Assembly (NCBI RefSeq): GCF_001424045.1
Contig: NZ_LMQB01000026.1
Location: 62,001-126,000, forward strand
Reading direction: 5' to 3'
Source: Rhizobium sp. Leaf371
GTDB lineage: Bacteria > Pseudomonadota > Alphaproteobacteria > Rhizobiales > Rhizobiaceae
DNA: 64,000 nt
Made by a program: the position numbers and the translations under genes. Under the pieces are notes generated by a model. The model was not told where the DNA came from, did not search any database, and saw only the letters and a list, made by a program, of their open reading frames with translations. Positions 48,782 to 58,527 of this stretch are shown in pieces. Each line of letters opens with the position of its first letter. The stretch's first letter is position 1.

Positions 48782-49715
48782 GACGGTTGCAACCGGCCGG
48801 CTTTGGCTGGCAGACAATCGGCTCGAACACCGCATCGCCATTGCGTGCGAGATCCGTCACCGTATGCCGCTCCAGGGCTTGGGTGACCTCGGCCGTATCT
48901 CCGTCCAGCGCCTCCGGCGGAATGAGATGGCCGACGGTCATGTCGAAGACGTTGCCCTTCTTGTTGAGCAGCTCGTGGAACACGGTCATGTCGCGCAGCT
49001 CGGTCGACCACTTCGCCAGCCAGTAGAACAGGCCGGAATTGCGGGCCTGCATGTGGACCGGCAGGATGGCGAGGTTGTGCTTGCGGGCAAAGCCGACGAC
49101 CGAGGTCTTCCAGGGCCGCTCGTTCAGCCGGCCGTCCGCCCAATAGGCGATGCGGCCGGAGGGAAACAGGACGGTCGCCTTTCCTTCCGCGATCGCGCGG
49201 TTCGTCACCTGCAGCGTTTCGCGTGCCTTGAGCTTGCTCTTGTGCTCGTCGCGCCATTCGACCGGAATGATCATCTCGACGAAGCGTGGATTGACCCGGA
49301 TCGCATCGCGATTGGCAAAGAACATCATGTCCGGCCGGCGGGTTTTGAGAAGGTCGAACACCGCCACGCCGTCGGCAATACCGGTCGGGTGGTTGCTGAC
49401 GAGGAGAAACCCGCCGGTCCGCGGAATCCGCTCCTCATGCGCCACGCGAATGTTCAGCGACAGTGTGTCGCTCAGATATTGAAAGGCCTGGAAGCCGGGC
49501 AGATTGGCCACGCCGTTGGCAAATTCGAGCGCCTTGCGGTAGTTGAGGAGCGTGTACAGCGCCGGCCGCATGACGGGCCAGAGCGGGTGATGGACGATCC
49601 GCTGCCCGCGTTCGGCAATCAGCGTGTCCACGATATGGCCCGGCTGGCCGTGCGAGACGAGCGACACCGCTTCCGCGAAACCAGTGAGACCGCCTGCCGA
49701 ACCTCGTCTTGTCAT
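48771..49715 (-). CDS. Lysophospholipid acyltransferase family (PlsC-like) protein
   Basis: A 314-residue membrane-associated acyltransferase. The catalytic motif is NHPTGIADG (residues 108-116), which is HX5D rather than the textbook HX4D and is typical of the hemolysin-like NHP-G branch. A second block FPSGRIAYWADGRLNERPWK binds the glycerol-phosphate type substrate. It probably acylates a lysophospholipid or related lipid at the inner membrane; the exact substrate is not known. It stands alone. Confidence 0.82.
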   Translation of the reverse strand: MTRRGSAGGLTGFAEAVSLVSHGQPGHIVDTLIAERGQRIVHHPLWPVMRPALYTLLNYRKALEFANGVANLPGFQAFQYLSDTLSLNIRVAHEERIPRTGGFLLVSNHPTGIADGVAVFDLLKTRRPDMMFFANRDAIRVNPRFVEMIIPVEWRDEHKSKLKARETLQVTNRAIAEGKATVLFPSGRIAYWADGRLNERPWKTSVVGFARKHNLAILPVHMQARNSGLFYWLAKWSTELRDMTVFHELLNKKGNVFDMTVGHLIPPEALDGDTAEVTQALERHTVTDLARNGDAVFEPIVCQPKPAGCNRLTV

Positions 49716-49854
49716 GATCGTCCCGCCGCCGCGCCTCGCATAGCTATCGCAAAAGAATATGATTGAGCGATGACGGATTCCAAGGGGATGTTAGCAATTC
49801 GGCAAGACCTGTGCGCCCAGACTTGATGCCGACAGGGCAGGCGACAGGTTTCAC

Positions 49855-50790
49855 ATGAACGAGTTTCTGGTAATCGGCGATGCCGTGCTGATGGCCGAGC
49901 GGGAAGCATGGCTGAAGGCGCTGGCGAACGAGCGACGGCTGGCGGACAACACGGTCGAAGCCTATGAGCGCGACACGCGACAATTCCTCGCCTTCCTCAC
50001 CGGACATCTCGCCGGCCCGCCGAAACTCTCGGACATCAAGGCGCTGCGGCCGGGCGACCTGCGCGGTTTCCTCGCCACCCGACGCAGGGACGGCGCGGGC
50101 GCCCGCACCCTCGGCCGCGGCCTTGCCGGCCTGCGCTCCTTCCTGCGCCACCTGGAGCGCAAAGGACTGGTCAACGCCGCCGGCGCCGGCGCGGTTCGTT
50201 CGCCGAAACAGCCGAAATCGCTGCCGAAGCCGCTGACCGACACCGACGCGCTGGCCGTGGTGGCGAGCGACGCGCAGCTGAGCGAGGAGCCCTGGATCGC
50301 CGCGCGCAACGAGGCGGTTCTGACGCTGCTCTACGGCTGCGGCCTGCGCATTTCCGAAGCGCTCGGCCTCACCGCCGACGATGTCGCGGGCACGCCGCGC
50401 GCGCTGCGCGTCACCGGCAAGGGCGGCAAGACCCGCATCGTGCCGCTCATCGCGCCGGCGCTCGATGCCGTGAACCGCTATCTCGCACTGTGCCCCTATG
50501 CCGCCGAGGGCAACGACCTGATCTTCCGCGGTGCCAAGGGTGGCGTTCTGCAGCCGGCGATCATCCAGCGCGAGATGCAGCGCCTGCGCGGCGCGCTCGG
50601 CCTGCCCGACACGGCAACGCCCCATGCCTTGCGGCACTCCTTCGCCACCCATCTGCTGGCCGGCGGCGGCGATCTGCGCACCATCCAGGAACTGCTCGGT
50701 CATGCGAGCCTCTCCACCACCCAGATCTACACCGGCGTCGATTCCGCCCGCCTGCTCGACATCTACGACCGCGCTCATCCCCGCGCCTGA
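49855..50790 (+). CDS. xerC: Tyrosine recombinase XerC
   Basis: Site-specific recombinase that resolves chromosome dimers at dif together with XerD, activated by FtsK. The 311-residue protein has the SAM-like N-terminal domain (about 14-105) and a catalytic domain with Arg165, Lys189, His257, Arg260, His283 and nucleophile Tyr292, all present. The N-terminus MNEFLVIGDAVLMAEREAWL and the insert AVRSPKQPKSLPKPLTDTDA agree with rhizobial XerC rather than XerD. No mobile element surrounds it, so it is a housekeeping recombinase. Confidence 0.88.
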   Translation: MNEFLVIGDAVLMAEREAWLKALANERRLADNTVEAYERDTRQFLAFLTGHLAGPPKLSDIKALRPGDLRGFLATRRRDGAGARTLGRGLAGLRSFLRHLERKGLVNAAGAGAVRSPKQPKSLPKPLTDTDALAVVASDAQLSEEPWIAARNEAVLTLLYGCGLRISEALGLTADDVAGTPRALRVTGKGGKTRIVPLIAPALDAVNRYLALCPYAAEGNDLIFRGAKGGVLQPAIIQREMQRLRGALGLPDTATPHALRHSFATHLLAGGGDLRTIQELLGHASLSTTQIYTGVDSARLLDIYDRAHPRA

Positions 50791-50825
50791 GGCGACGCCT
50801 GCGACCGCCAAGAAAAGGACGACCC

Positions 50826-51920
50826 GTGCGAGCCACGACCCCGACGACCCGCTCCCCTTCCGCGCCTCTTGGCCGTTTCCTGCTCGACAGCCTCGTTTCT
50901 CTTGCGGCCCTCCTGCCCGTCCTGTTGCTGGCCGCGCTCGTCGCCGGGTTTCTCAGCATCGGCCGCGCCCATGCCGAAGAGGTAGCCTGTAAGGGGGTGA
51001 ACCTTCTCGAAGGCTGGGCAACAACCGATCCGGCCCGCGTCAAGAGCGTCGAGGCCGAGGCCGCGCGCGTGGTCAACGGGATGGGCAAGTTCTGGAAGAT
51101 CGAGAAGCCGGGCGTGCCCGCGTCCTACCTTCTCGGGACCATGCACGTCACCGACCCGCGCGTGCTCGCCATGCCGGAGGGTGCGCCGGACGCCTTTGCA
51201 GGTGCCGCCACCGTCATCGTCGAATCCGACGAGGTTCTCGACGAGACGAAGGCCCGGATTGCGCTGATTTCGGACCCGAGCCTCACCATGTTCACCGATG
51301 GCAGCACGATCGAAACCTATCTCGATGCCGACCAGAAAGTGATCCTGACCGAGGGCCTGAAAGCCCGCGGTCTGCCTTTGCCCACCGTCGCCCGCATGAA
51401 GCCGTGGATGATCGCAAGCTTCGTCTCCCTGCCGCCTTGCGAACTGAGCCGGAAAGCCGGTGGCGCGCGCTTTCTTGACCAGAAGCTGGCGCAGGACGCG
51501 GTGTCGCAGGGCAAAACGCTCAAGGGTCTGGAAACCATCGTCGAGCAGATCCGCGCAATCGACGGTCTGCCGATCGCCTTTCATATCTCGGCTCTGGTGG
51601 AGACGCTCAAACTGGGCTCGCTCGTCGAGGATGCCATGGAGACCACCACGGATCTTTATCTCGAGGGCCGCATCGCCACCATCATGCCCATGCTGAAGGC
51701 CGCTTCGCAAACCGTCGACGACAGCGACTCCGAACAGCAATCCGTTGCCTTCGAGCAGCGCATCATCACCGATCGCAATCATGTCATGGCCACCCGCGCC
51801 GGTCCGAGCCTCGACGCCGGCAACGTCTTCATGGCGGTCGGCGCCCTGCACCTGCCGGGGCCGGAAGGCGTGGTCGAACTCCTCCGCAAACAGGGCTTCA
51901 CGCTCACCGTCCTGCGCTGA
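50826..51920 (+). CDS. TraB/GumN family protein
   Basis: A 364-residue exported or membrane-anchored protein from a GTG start at 50826 with AAAAGGA seven bases upstream. Residues about 18-50 form a signal/anchor helix ending in GRAHAEEVACKG. The TraB/GumN (Tiki-like) domain follows, with the metal-binding GX2H motif in SYLLGTMHVTDPRVLAM and the second conserved histidine near VGALHLPGPEGVVELL. Relatives of this fold are metalloproteases (Tiki); the bacterial role is not established. It is 35 bases after xerC. Confidence 0.84.
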   Translation: MRATTPTTRSPSAPLGRFLLDSLVSLAALLPVLLLAALVAGFLSIGRAHAEEVACKGVNLLEGWATTDPARVKSVEAEAARVVNGMGKFWKIEKPGVPASYLLGTMHVTDPRVLAMPEGAPDAFAGAATVIVESDEVLDETKARIALISDPSLTMFTDGSTIETYLDADQKVILTEGLKARGLPLPTVARMKPWMIASFVSLPPCELSRKAGGARFLDQKLAQDAVSQGKTLKGLETIVEQIRAIDGLPIAFHISALVETLKLGSLVEDAMETTTDLYLEGRIATIMPMLKAASQTVDDSDSEQQSVAFEQRIITDRNHVMATRAGPSLDAGNVFMAVGALHLPGPEGVVELLRKQGFTLTVLR

Positions 51921-51939
51921 TCCCTGCCGGACAAAGAGA

Positions 51940-51975
51940 AGCGCCGCCTCCGGAGACCGGAAGCGGCGCTTTTTC
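51940..51975 (+). terminator. Terminator after the TraB/GumN gene
   Basis: Stem AGCGCCGC/GCGGCGCT with an inner TCCGG/CCGGA arm runs into TTTTTC. It faces the end of leuC, which it may also serve weakly. Confidence 0.82.
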
Positions 51976-52019
51976 ATGGCATGAACGGCGGGACGGCCCG
52001 GCTTACTGCCCGTTCTGGT

Positions 52020-53429
52020 CTACTGCCAAGTGCGGATATCGACGAAATGACCTTCAACGGCCGCCGCTGCCGCCATGGCCGGGGAGACCAGATGGGTGCG
52101 GCCCTTGAATCCCTGGCGGCCTTCGAAGTTGCGGTTGGAGGTCGAGGCGCAACGCTCGCCCGGTTTCAGCCGGTCGTCGTTCATGGCCAGGCACATGGAG
52201 CAGCCCGGCTCGCGCCAGTCGAAGCCGGCCGCCTTGAAGATGACGTCGAGGCCTTCGGCTTCCGCCTGTTCCTTGACGAGGCCCGAACCGGGCACGATCA
52301 TCGCGGACACGGTCGGCGCCACTGTCTTGCCCTCGACGACCTTGGCGACTTCGCGCAGGTCCTCGATGCGGCCATTCGTGCAGGAGCCGATGAACACGCG
52401 ATCGACCGCGATGTCGGTGATCTTCGTGCCCGGCTTCAGGCCCATATAGTCGAGCGCCCGCCACTTGGAGGCACGCTTGTTTTCGTCCTGAATCTCGTCC
52501 GGATTGGGAACGACGCCCTGAACCGAAATGACGTCTTCCGGAGAGGAGCCCCAGGAGACGATCGGCGGCAGTTCCGCAGCGTCCAGCACCACGACACGAT
52601 CGAAATGCGCGCCTTCCTCGGTGTTCAAGGTCTTCCAGTAGGCGATCGCCTGCTCCAGCGCTTCGCCCTGCGGCGCACGCGGCTTGCCCTTGATATAGTC
52701 GAACGTCTTCTCGTCCGGCGCGATGAGGCCGGCGCGGGCGCCGCCTTCGATCGTCATGTTGCAGATGGTCATGCGGCCTTCCATCGACAGCGCGCGAATG
52801 GCTTCGCCCGCAAATTCGATGACGTGCCCCGTGCCGCCGGCCGTGCCGATCTCGCCGATGATCGCGAGAATGATGTCCTTCGCCGTCACGCCTTCGGGCA
52901 ACTGCCCGTCGACGCGCACCAGCATGTTCTTGGCCTTCTTCTGGATCAGCGTCTGCGTGGCGAGCACATGCTCGACCTCCGACGTGCCGATGCCGTGGGC
53001 CAGCGCACCGAAAGCGCCATGCGTGGAGGTGTGGCTATCGCCGCAGACGATCGTCATGCCCGGCAGGGTGAAACCCTGTTCCGGCCCGACGATGTGCACG
53101 ATGCCCTGGCGCTTGTCGGAGGCCGAATAATATTCGACGCCGAAATCGGCTGCGTTCTGGGCCAGCGCTTCCACCTGGATGCGGCTTTCCTCGTTCTTGA
53201 TGCCGAGATGGCGATCCGGCGAGGTGGGAACGTTGTGATCGACGACGGCGAGCGTCTTCTGCGGCGCGCGCACCTGCCGGTTGGTCAGGCGCAGGCCTTC
53301 GAACGCCTGCGGGCTCGTCACTTCATGAACGAGGTGGCGGTCGATATAGAGAAGACAGGTGCCGTCCTCCTGCTGATCGACGACGTGGTCGTCCCAGATC
53401 TTGTCATAGAGGGTCCGTGGTGCGCTCAT
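52020..53429 (-). CDS. leuC: 3-isopropylmalate dehydratase large subunit
   Basis: Aconitase-family enzyme of leucine synthesis that isomerises 2- to 3-isopropylmalate with LeuD. The 469-residue protein has the three [4Fe-4S] ligands Cys350 ([12 protein letters not shown]), Cys410 and Cys413 ([11 protein letters not shown]) and the [19 protein letters not shown] substrate motif. leuD is not in the window. In Rhizobiales leuC often follows the rplS region, as here at a distance of 3 kb with an ABC transporter between. Confidence 0.96.
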   Translation of the reverse strand: MSAPRTLYDKIWDDHVVDQQEDGTCLLYIDRHLVHEVTSPQAFEGLRLTNRQVRAPQKTLAVVDHNVPTSPDRHLGIKNEESRIQVEALAQNAADFGVEYYSASDKRQGIVHIVGPEQGFTLPGMTIVCGDSHTSTHGAFGALAHGIGTSEVEHVLATQTLIQKKAKNMLVRVDGQLPEGVTAKDIILAIIGEIGTAGGTGHVIEFAGEAIRALSMEGRMTICNMTIEGGARAGLIAPDEKTFDYIKGKPRAPQGEALEQAIAYWKTLNTEEGAHFDRVVVLDAAELPPIVSWGSSPEDVISVQGVVPNPDEIQDENKRASKWRALDYMGLKPGTKITDIAVDRVFIGSCTNGRIEDLREVAKVVEGKTVAPTVSAMIVPGSGLVKEQAEAEGLDVIFKAAGFDWREPGCSMCLAMNDDRLKPGERCASTSNRNFEGRQGFKGRTHLVSPAMAAAAAVEGHFVDIRTWQ

Positions 53430-53804
53430 GGCGTGTCATCCATTGGAAAGAAGAAGTTGGAGAATCCGGCGCGGCGGCCGGTCGGATCAGGCTTCAAAAG
53501 CCGGAGCAAAAAGCCCCTGAAGGATCTATCGAAGTCGGCTGTTGAGCGCCCCGGAAACACGCGCGTAAAAGCGTGCCGGCAGGCGCTTGTGATCCTGCAG
53601 CACGACGACATTCTGCGCGCGACATCCGAACTTGGATTCCATGACCGGCGAAATAGCAGTTTTCAAGCCCGACTGCAAGGTTCCAGCGCTTTCGCCCAAA
53701 GCCGCCAGCCCGCCTTGTCGGCATCGTCAGCGAGAGGATCGATAGGCGCAATCGCGGTCTCCGCGGCCGTCATGCACGCCGTCACCGGCACGGTGGCGAC
53801 CCTC
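53430..53804. other. 375-base gap between the ABC permease gene and leuC
   Basis: It holds the leuC upstream region. I find no convincing gene, leader peptide with leucine codons, riboswitch or terminator. Short minus-strand frames here have low-complexity Arg/Ala/Gly translations typical of shadows. GGATGA near 53440 is a weak ribosome site for leuC. Confidence 0.5.
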
Positions 53805-54713
53805 TTATCCGCGATGGCCGCGCCGCAGCCGCTTCTCCAGACCCCGCAGCGCCAGCGACAGGCCGATGGTGAGGAGAAGATAGATATAGGCGACGATGGA
53901 ATAGGTCTCGAAGAACCGGAACGAGCCGGAGGCATAGACCTTGCCCATCTGGGTAATGTCCTGCACGCCCAGCACCGAGACGAGCGAGCTGTCCTTGATC
54001 ATCGCGACGAAATCATTGCCGAGTGGCGGCAGGATGGTGCGGATCGCCTGCGGAAACACGACCAGCCGGAACCGCTGGAACCGATTGAGCCCCAGCGCCT
54101 CCGCCGCCTCCACTTGCCCCCGATCGACCGACTGGATGCCGGCGCGAAAGACCTCGGCGATGAAGGCGGAATAGCCGATGGTGAGCGCGATGATCGCCCG
54201 CCACATCAGGGACAGGTCGCGCACCAGCACCGGCTCCATCGCTCCGGCCGAAATCAGCGGGGTGAGAACCAGATTGATCAGCCAGACCAGCGCCGGCGTG
54301 CCGACGAAGGCGATGTAGAAGAGCAGCACGAGAACGGGAATGCCGCGGATCACCTCGGTGTAGAACCGGGCGACCTGCCGCAGAACCTGCCGGCGCGACA
54401 GCGCCATCAGCGCCACGCCCAGCCCGACGAGGGTGGCCAGCACGAAGCCGACGATCGTCACGAAGATCGTGACGCCGATGCCGGCGGCAACGACCGTGAA
54501 GACGCGGGAATAGAGATCGTTGACGGCAATGAGCACGGCAAGGCCAACGGCGATCGTGGCCAGCGCGATCAGCCACCAGGGAAATTCCCGCGAGATCGCG
54601 CCCCTGCCGGACGTCGGGCGGAGGCTCGGGCCGGATATTTCGCTTGAGCCCAATATTTGGCTCGAGGAGACGTGCGGCGACGGATCGGATGGGCGAGGCG
54701 GCATGGGTTGCAT
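53805..54713 (-). CDS. Amino-acid ABC transporter permease
   Basis: A 302-residue permease of the polar amino acid (HisMQ) family. After a Pro/Ser-rich N-terminus (1-45) it has about six hydrophobic helices and the EAA loop EAAEALGLNRFQRFRLVVFP that docks the ATPase. Motifs TEVIRGIPVLVLLFYIAF and LPPLGNDFVAMIKDSSLVSV are typical of the glutamine/histidine group. It lies 29 bases after the binding-protein gene. No ATPase gene and no second permease are adjacent. Confidence 0.91.
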   Translation of the reverse strand: MQPMPPRPSDPSPHVSSSQILGSSEISGPSLRPTSGRGAISREFPWWLIALATIAVGLAVLIAVNDLYSRVFTVVAAGIGVTIFVTIVGFVLATLVGLGVALMALSRRQVLRQVARFYTEVIRGIPVLVLLFYIAFVGTPALVWLINLVLTPLISAGAMEPVLVRDLSLMWRAIIALTIGYSAFIAEVFRAGIQSVDRGQVEAAEALGLNRFQRFRLVVFPQAIRTILPPLGNDFVAMIKDSSLVSVLGVQDITQMGKVYASGSFRFFETYSIVAYIYLLLTIGLSLALRGLEKRLRRGHRG

Positions 54714-54742
54714 GAGGGGCTGCGTATCCGGTCAGCCGTCTC

Positions 54743-55540
54743 TCACTCGCCCATCTTGAAATCGACGAACCACTTGCGGTTCAGCGTGTCCAGCGTCCCG
54801 TCGGCCTTCAGCGCCGCGATGGCGGCGTTGACGGGCGCCACGAGCTTGGAGCCCTTGGGGAAGATGAAGCCGAAATCCTCGGTGCCGAGCGGACCGCCGA
54901 TCAGCTTCAGCCCGCCATCCGACGTCTCCACATAGCCCTTGCCGGCGGTGCCGTCGGTCAGCACGACATCGACGTCGCCGGTCTTCAACGCCTGCACCGT
55001 CGCACCGAAGGTCTCGAACAGTTTGACGCGCGCGTTCTGTTCGTTGCCGTCGAGCACCTCGTAGATGGCCGTATAGAACGGCGTCGTGCCCGGCTGGGCG
55101 CCGACCAGACCCTTGGAGAACGCGGCGAAGGACTTGCCGTCCGTGAAGCGGCTCTCGTCGCCGCGCACCAGCATGAACTGCTCGGAACGCATATAGGGAT
55201 CGGAGAAATCCACCTTCTCCTTGCGGTCTTCCTTGATGGTGATCCCGGTCATGCCCATGTCGTACTGGCCGTCGGACACGGACTGGATCATCGCGTCCCA
55301 GCTCGTATTGCGATAGGTCACCTTGGCGTTCAACCGCTTGGCGATCTCGGCCACCGCGTCATATTCCCAGCCGGCGGCCACGCCCGTCTTCGGGTCGATG
55401 AACTGCAGCGGCGGATAGGCATTTTCCGTCACCACGACGATCTCGCGCCCGCCGAGATCTGGAAGATCGGCCGCGACGGCATGAAGGGGCGAAAGGGCGA
55501 GAAGGGTCAGACCGGCGAGAACGTGGCGGCGGAAGAACAT
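54743..55540 (-). CDS. Amino-acid ABC transporter periplasmic binding protein
   Basis: A 265-residue type II solute-binding protein. Residues 1-23 form a signal peptide ([16 protein letters not shown]). The SBP_bac_3 domain follows ([60 protein letters not shown]). It is first in a two-gene operon with the permease. The ligand is probably a polar amino acid but cannot be specified. Confidence 0.92.
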   Translation of the reverse strand: MFFRRHVLAGLTLLALSPLHAVAADLPDLGGREIVVVTENAYPPLQFIDPKTGVAAGWEYDAVAEIAKRLNAKVTYRNTSWDAMIQSVSDGQYDMGMTGITIKEDRKEKVDFSDPYMRSEQFMLVRGDESRFTDGKSFAAFSKGLVGAQPGTTPFYTAIYEVLDGNEQNARVKLFETFGATVQALKTGDVDVVLTDGTAGKGYVETSDGGLKLIGGPLGTEDFGFIFPKGSKLVAPVNAAIAALKADGTLDTLNRKWFVDFKMGE

Positions 55541-55847
55541 GAGGCGGGCTCCTGGCGTGTGCCATACGAGACTGTCACGAAACTTCCCGGCAGGGCAAGA
55601 GGCGAGCGGGCGGCAAGGACATTTCGACCGCAGCGCCGGTGCCGGTGCGCGGGATGGACCGATCGCCGTTCCCGCTCACGGAAGAAAACCGTTGCCGTGC
55701 CGGCGAGCGGCGACCGCTCATGGTTCTCTTTTCCGCCCTATCGGCGAAAAACCTGCCTCCTTCCTCATCCTTCGGCTTGTCCTTACAAATTTTTCGACAG
55801 GGACCACGACGCTCACCCGATGAAACGGTCTTCTCCAAGGAACGCTC
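55541..55847. other. 307-base divergent intergenic region
   Basis: It separates the divergent ABC binding-protein gene and the SnoaL-like gene. No gene, riboswitch or clear promoter is visible. An A/T-rich patch near 55785-55800 could be part of a promoter for the plus-strand gene. Confidence 0.4.
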
Positions 55848-56357
55848 ATGAAACACCGACTTGCCCCCGCCCTTCTCGCAGCCTGCCTCTCGTTCGGATC
55901 GCTCCTCACGGCCGCCCCGTCCCAGGCGCAGGAGGCCGTGGTGGCGGCGCCGGATGCCGAAGCGCTGTTCACCAGCCCCGATCCGCAGCTGAACGCCAAC
56001 AAACAGGTGGTCCTCGGCATTATCCGGGATCTGCTCGAAGCCAATCACTGGGACAAGGCCGACCAGTATCTGACCGAGCGCTATCTCCAGCACAATCCCA
56101 ACGCCGCATCGGGCCGCGACGGCGTGGTCGCCTATTTCACGCAGGTGCTGAAGCGCACGCCTTCGCCGATCCCGGAAAAGATCAAGGCGCCGGTCGCCTT
56201 CGTCACGGCCGAGGGCGACCTCGTCACCGTCGGCTTCGTCCGCGAGATGAAGGACGAGAAGGATCCGTCGAAGAGCTACACCACCACATGGTTTGACACA
56301 TGGCGCATCAAGGACGGCAAGGCGGACGAGCACTGGGATCCCGCCACCAGGGACTGA
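55848..56357 (+). CDS. Exported SnoaL-like (NTF2-fold) protein
   Basis: A 169-residue precursor with a signal peptide (about 1-27, ending PSQAQEAV). The mature part is a SnoaL-like domain: VLGIIRDLLEANHWDKADQY, the conserved ERYLQHNPNAASGRDGVVAY, and the C-terminal TTTWFDTWRIKDGKADEHWD. Such proteins have an NTF2 cone fold and diverse or no catalytic roles. It is monocistronic with a strong terminator. The specific function is unknown. Confidence 0.85.
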   Translation: MKHRLAPALLAACLSFGSLLTAAPSQAQEAVVAAPDAEALFTSPDPQLNANKQVVLGIIRDLLEANHWDKADQYLTERYLQHNPNAASGRDGVVAYFTQVLKRTPSPIPEKIKAPVAFVTAEGDLVTVGFVREMKDEKDPSKSYTTTWFDTWRIKDGKADEHWDPATRD

Positions 56358-56383
56358 GCGCCGCCGCGCGACCCTCTCCAGAC

Positions 56384-56419
56384 GAAAAAAAGCCGCCGGA
56401 TCGCTCCGACGGCTTTTTT
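56384..56419. terminator. Bidirectional terminator between the SnoaL-like gene and rplS
   Basis: AAAAAAAGCCG and CGGCTTTTTT pair, extended by a CGGA/TCCG inner stem, giving T-runs on both strands. It ends both converging transcripts. Confidence 0.88.
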
Positions 56420-56439
56420 CATGGGACGATCCGAAGATC

Positions 56440-57003
56440 TTATTCTGCGGACTTCGCGTCTTCGGCAGCCTTTGCAGCGGCGGCGTCTTCAGCGGCCTTG
56501 GCAGCGGCGGCTTCAGCGGCTGCGGCATCTGCTGCTGCCTTTTCGGCGGCGAGAGCCTGGGCTGCTGCAACCTTTTCAGCTTCCAGACGCGCCTTCTCTT
56601 CGGCAGCCGACTGGCGAGCCGTGTCGTTCAGCTTGCGGGCGCGCGTGCCGGTGTTCTCGACGATACGCGCCGACTTGCCGCGACGATCGCGCAGGTAATA
56701 GAGCTTGGCACGACGGACCTTGCCGCGGCGAACGATTTCGACGCTTTCGACCATCGGCGAATAGACCGGGAACACGCGCTCGACGCCTTCGCCGTAGGAG
56801 ATCTTGCGAACGGTGAAGCTTTCGTTGATGCCGCCACCCGAACGGGCGATGCAGACGCCTTCATAGGCCTGCACGCGGGTACGGGTACCTTCCGTCACGC
56901 GCACGTTGACGCGGAGCGTGTCGCCTGCGGAAAATTCCGGGAGGGTACGCTTGGCTTCGATCTTGGCGGCCTGTTCGGCTTCCAGCTGCTGGATGATATT
57001 CAT
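56440..57003 (-). CDS. rplS: 50S ribosomal protein L19 with long C-terminal extension
   Basis: Large-subunit protein at the interface with the 30S subunit. Residues 1-120 are ordinary L19 ([58 protein letters not shown]). Residues about 128-187 are an Ala/Lys/Glu-rich, probably helical tail that E. coli L19 (115 residues) lacks. It has its own promoter and a leader of about 140 bases. Confidence 0.95.
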   Translation of the reverse strand: MNIIQQLEAEQAAKIEAKRTLPEFSAGDTLRVNVRVTEGTRTRVQAYEGVCIARSGGGINESFTVRKISYGEGVERVFPVYSPMVESVEIVRRGKVRRAKLYYLRDRRGKSARIVENTGTRARKLNDTARQSAAEEKARLEAEKVAAAQALAAEKAAADAAAAEAAAAKAAEDAAAAKAAEDAKSAE

Positions 57004-57143
57004 CGGTTTAACCTTGCTTTCTTCTCAAACAGTCAGAGCGCCAGGGTGTCCTTCGGCAAAGCCTCCGGGCAGGGCTCTTCCGGTGAAGAGCGACGGCGGG
57101 TACACCATTCTTTGTTGACGGCCACGGGCAGGAACCCGAGCCG
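57004..57143 (-). other. Structured 5' leader of rplS
   Basis: The predicted transcript start near 57143 leaves about 140 bases before rplS. It contains a perfect 7-base hairpin GCTCTTC/GAAGAGC (57074-57091) and further GC-rich partial stems. A role in feedback control by a ribosomal protein is possible but unproven. Confidence 0.4.
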
Positions 57144-57149
57144 GTGCGG

Positions 57150-57178
57150 CCTATACACCGGGATCGTCGATTTGTCAC
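57150..57178 (-). promoter_or_regulatory. Predicted rplS promoter
   Basis: On the minus strand GTGACA (57173-57178), a 17-base spacer and TATAGG (57150-57155) match sigma-70 well. It overlaps the last codon of the upstream acetyltransferase gene. Confidence 0.6.
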
Positions 57179-57714
57179 CCCTCTTCGCATGCGATTCTGC
57201 GCTCCCCGTCCGGGCTTTCGAAGCGCAGGATGCGCCTCTCGCCCGCCGAAATCGTCTCCACATTGGGAAAGCGCTCGGTGACGCGGCGCCAGAACGACCA
57301 GGCTGCGGCGTTGAATTGCGACACGCCGAGCTCCCAGACGCCCGGATGCAGCGCGAGGATGCGGTTCGCGGCGCGATGACCGAGGCCCGTTCTGCGGACA
57401 TCGGGAAGCACGCAGAACTCCGCCATCGCATGATCCACCGGCAAGCCCGAGCAGGCGTGGCGGTTGACCAGCGCGAAACCGGCAGGCGTCCACGCCCCCG
57501 CATCGACGACGTCGATCATGTAGGCCGAGCGGTCGGCATCCTCGAAGTACAGGTCGAAATAGCGATAGGCGGTATCGACGGGGCTGAAGGCGGACAGCTC
57601 TTGCAGATAGTCGTCAAGCAGTGCGCGCAGGCGCTGCCTGTCCTGCGTCGCGACGTGTCGGAGACGCCAAGGGTCGTTCGGCCACGGCATGTCGGCAAAT
57701 CTCCGGATCGACAT
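57175..57714 (-). CDS. GNAT family N-acetyltransferase
   Basis: A 179-residue acetyltransferase from the ATG at 57714 (MSIRRFADMPWPNDPWRLRH); an internal ATG at 57690 is also possible. The acetyl-CoA loop is VLPDVRRTGLGHRAANRILA (about 117-136) and the C-terminal part has NAAAWSFWRRVTERF. The open frame runs 295 codons further upstream antisense to the TauE-type gene and is not coding. The substrate is unknown. Confidence 0.82.
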   Translation of the reverse strand: MSIRRFADMPWPNDPWRLRHVATQDRQRLRALLDDYLQELSAFSPVDTAYRYFDLYFEDADRSAYMIDVVDAGAWTPAGFALVNRHACSGLPVDHAMAEFCVLPDVRRTGLGHRAANRILALHPGVWELGVSQFNAAAWSFWRRVTERFPNVETISAGERRILRFESPDGERRIACEEG

Positions 57715-57780
57715 CTGTCCTTGCGTTTGAGCACATGCCCTATAACACAAAAAACACGCCCCTTCTTCGATGAGTCGCTG

Positions 57781-58527
57781 ATGCCGATCACAACCGCCGT
57801 TCTCCTGTTCCTCGCCGGATTCCTGTCGAGCGCCGTCAATGCGGTGGCCGGTGGCGGCACGTTTCTCACCTTCGGGGCGATGACGCTGGCGGGCCTGCCG
57901 CCGATCGTCGCCAATGCGACCTCCTCCATCGTGCAGTTTCCCGGCTACATCACAGCCGCCCTCGCCTATCGCCGCGAGCTTCTGGCCGACCGGCGGTTGG
58001 CGGTCATGCTGGGGCTTCTCTCGGCGGTCGGCGGCCTTATCGGCGCCGGCATTCTGCTGATGCTGTCCAATCCGTCGTTCCGAGCGCTGGTACCCTGGCT
58101 GCTCCTGGGCGCGACGGCGATCTTTGCGGCCGGGCCGCTGCTGCGTCCGAAATCCCGCGAGGCGGGCGCGCCGCTCGGCGTGCTCGGCCTCCTCGGACAA
58201 TTCGCGACCTCTGTCTATGGCGGCTTCTTCGGGGCCGGCATGGGCATCATGATGCTCGCCGTGCTGGGACTGACGGCCGGCGGCGGTTACCACCGGATCA
58301 ACGCGCTGAAGAACCTGCTCGCCCTCGTCATCGCCGCCATCGCGGTCGCGGTCTTCACCGTCGGCGGCGTCGTCTCCTGGCTGGAGGCGGCGGTGATGAT
58401 CCCCGGCGGGGCGCTCGGCGGCTATAGCGGCGTCTGGCTTGCCCGCCGCATCCCGCAGGCCATCATCCGCGCCTTCGTCGTCGCGGTCGGCCTGCTGCTT
58501 GCCTTCTACTATTTCGTCACGGGCTGA
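57781..58527 (+). CDS. TauE/SafE family membrane permease
   Basis: A 248-residue protein with about seven to eight hydrophobic helices. The TauE/SafE (sulfite exporter) signature is seen in both halves: [40 protein letters not shown] and [40 protein letters not shown]. Family members move sulfur-containing anions or organic acids. It is divergent from the acetyltransferase gene and its 3' end overlaps trmD by 19 bases. Confidence 0.9.
   Translation: MPITTAVLLFLAGFLSSAVNAVAGGGTFLTFGAMTLAGLPPIVANATSSIVQFPGYITAALAYRRELLADRRLAVMLGLLSAVGGLIGAGILLMLSNPSFRALVPWLLLGATAIFAAGPLLRPKSREAGAPLGVLGLLGQFATSVYGGFFGAGMGIMMLAVLGLTAGGGYHRINALKNLLALVIAAIAVAVFTVGGVVSWLEAAVMIPGGALGGYSGVWLARRIPQAIIRAFVVAVGLLLAFYYFVTG

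Noticed and set aside
49855-50790. Tyrosine recombinase as the integrase of a mobile element
   Set aside because: Neighbours are core genes, there are no attachment repeats or cargo, and the sequence agrees with chromosomal XerC.
53494-53751. 85-codon minus-strand frame before leuC as a small gene or leader peptide
   Set aside because: No run of leucine codons, no ribosome site and no terminator/antiterminator pairing that I could see.
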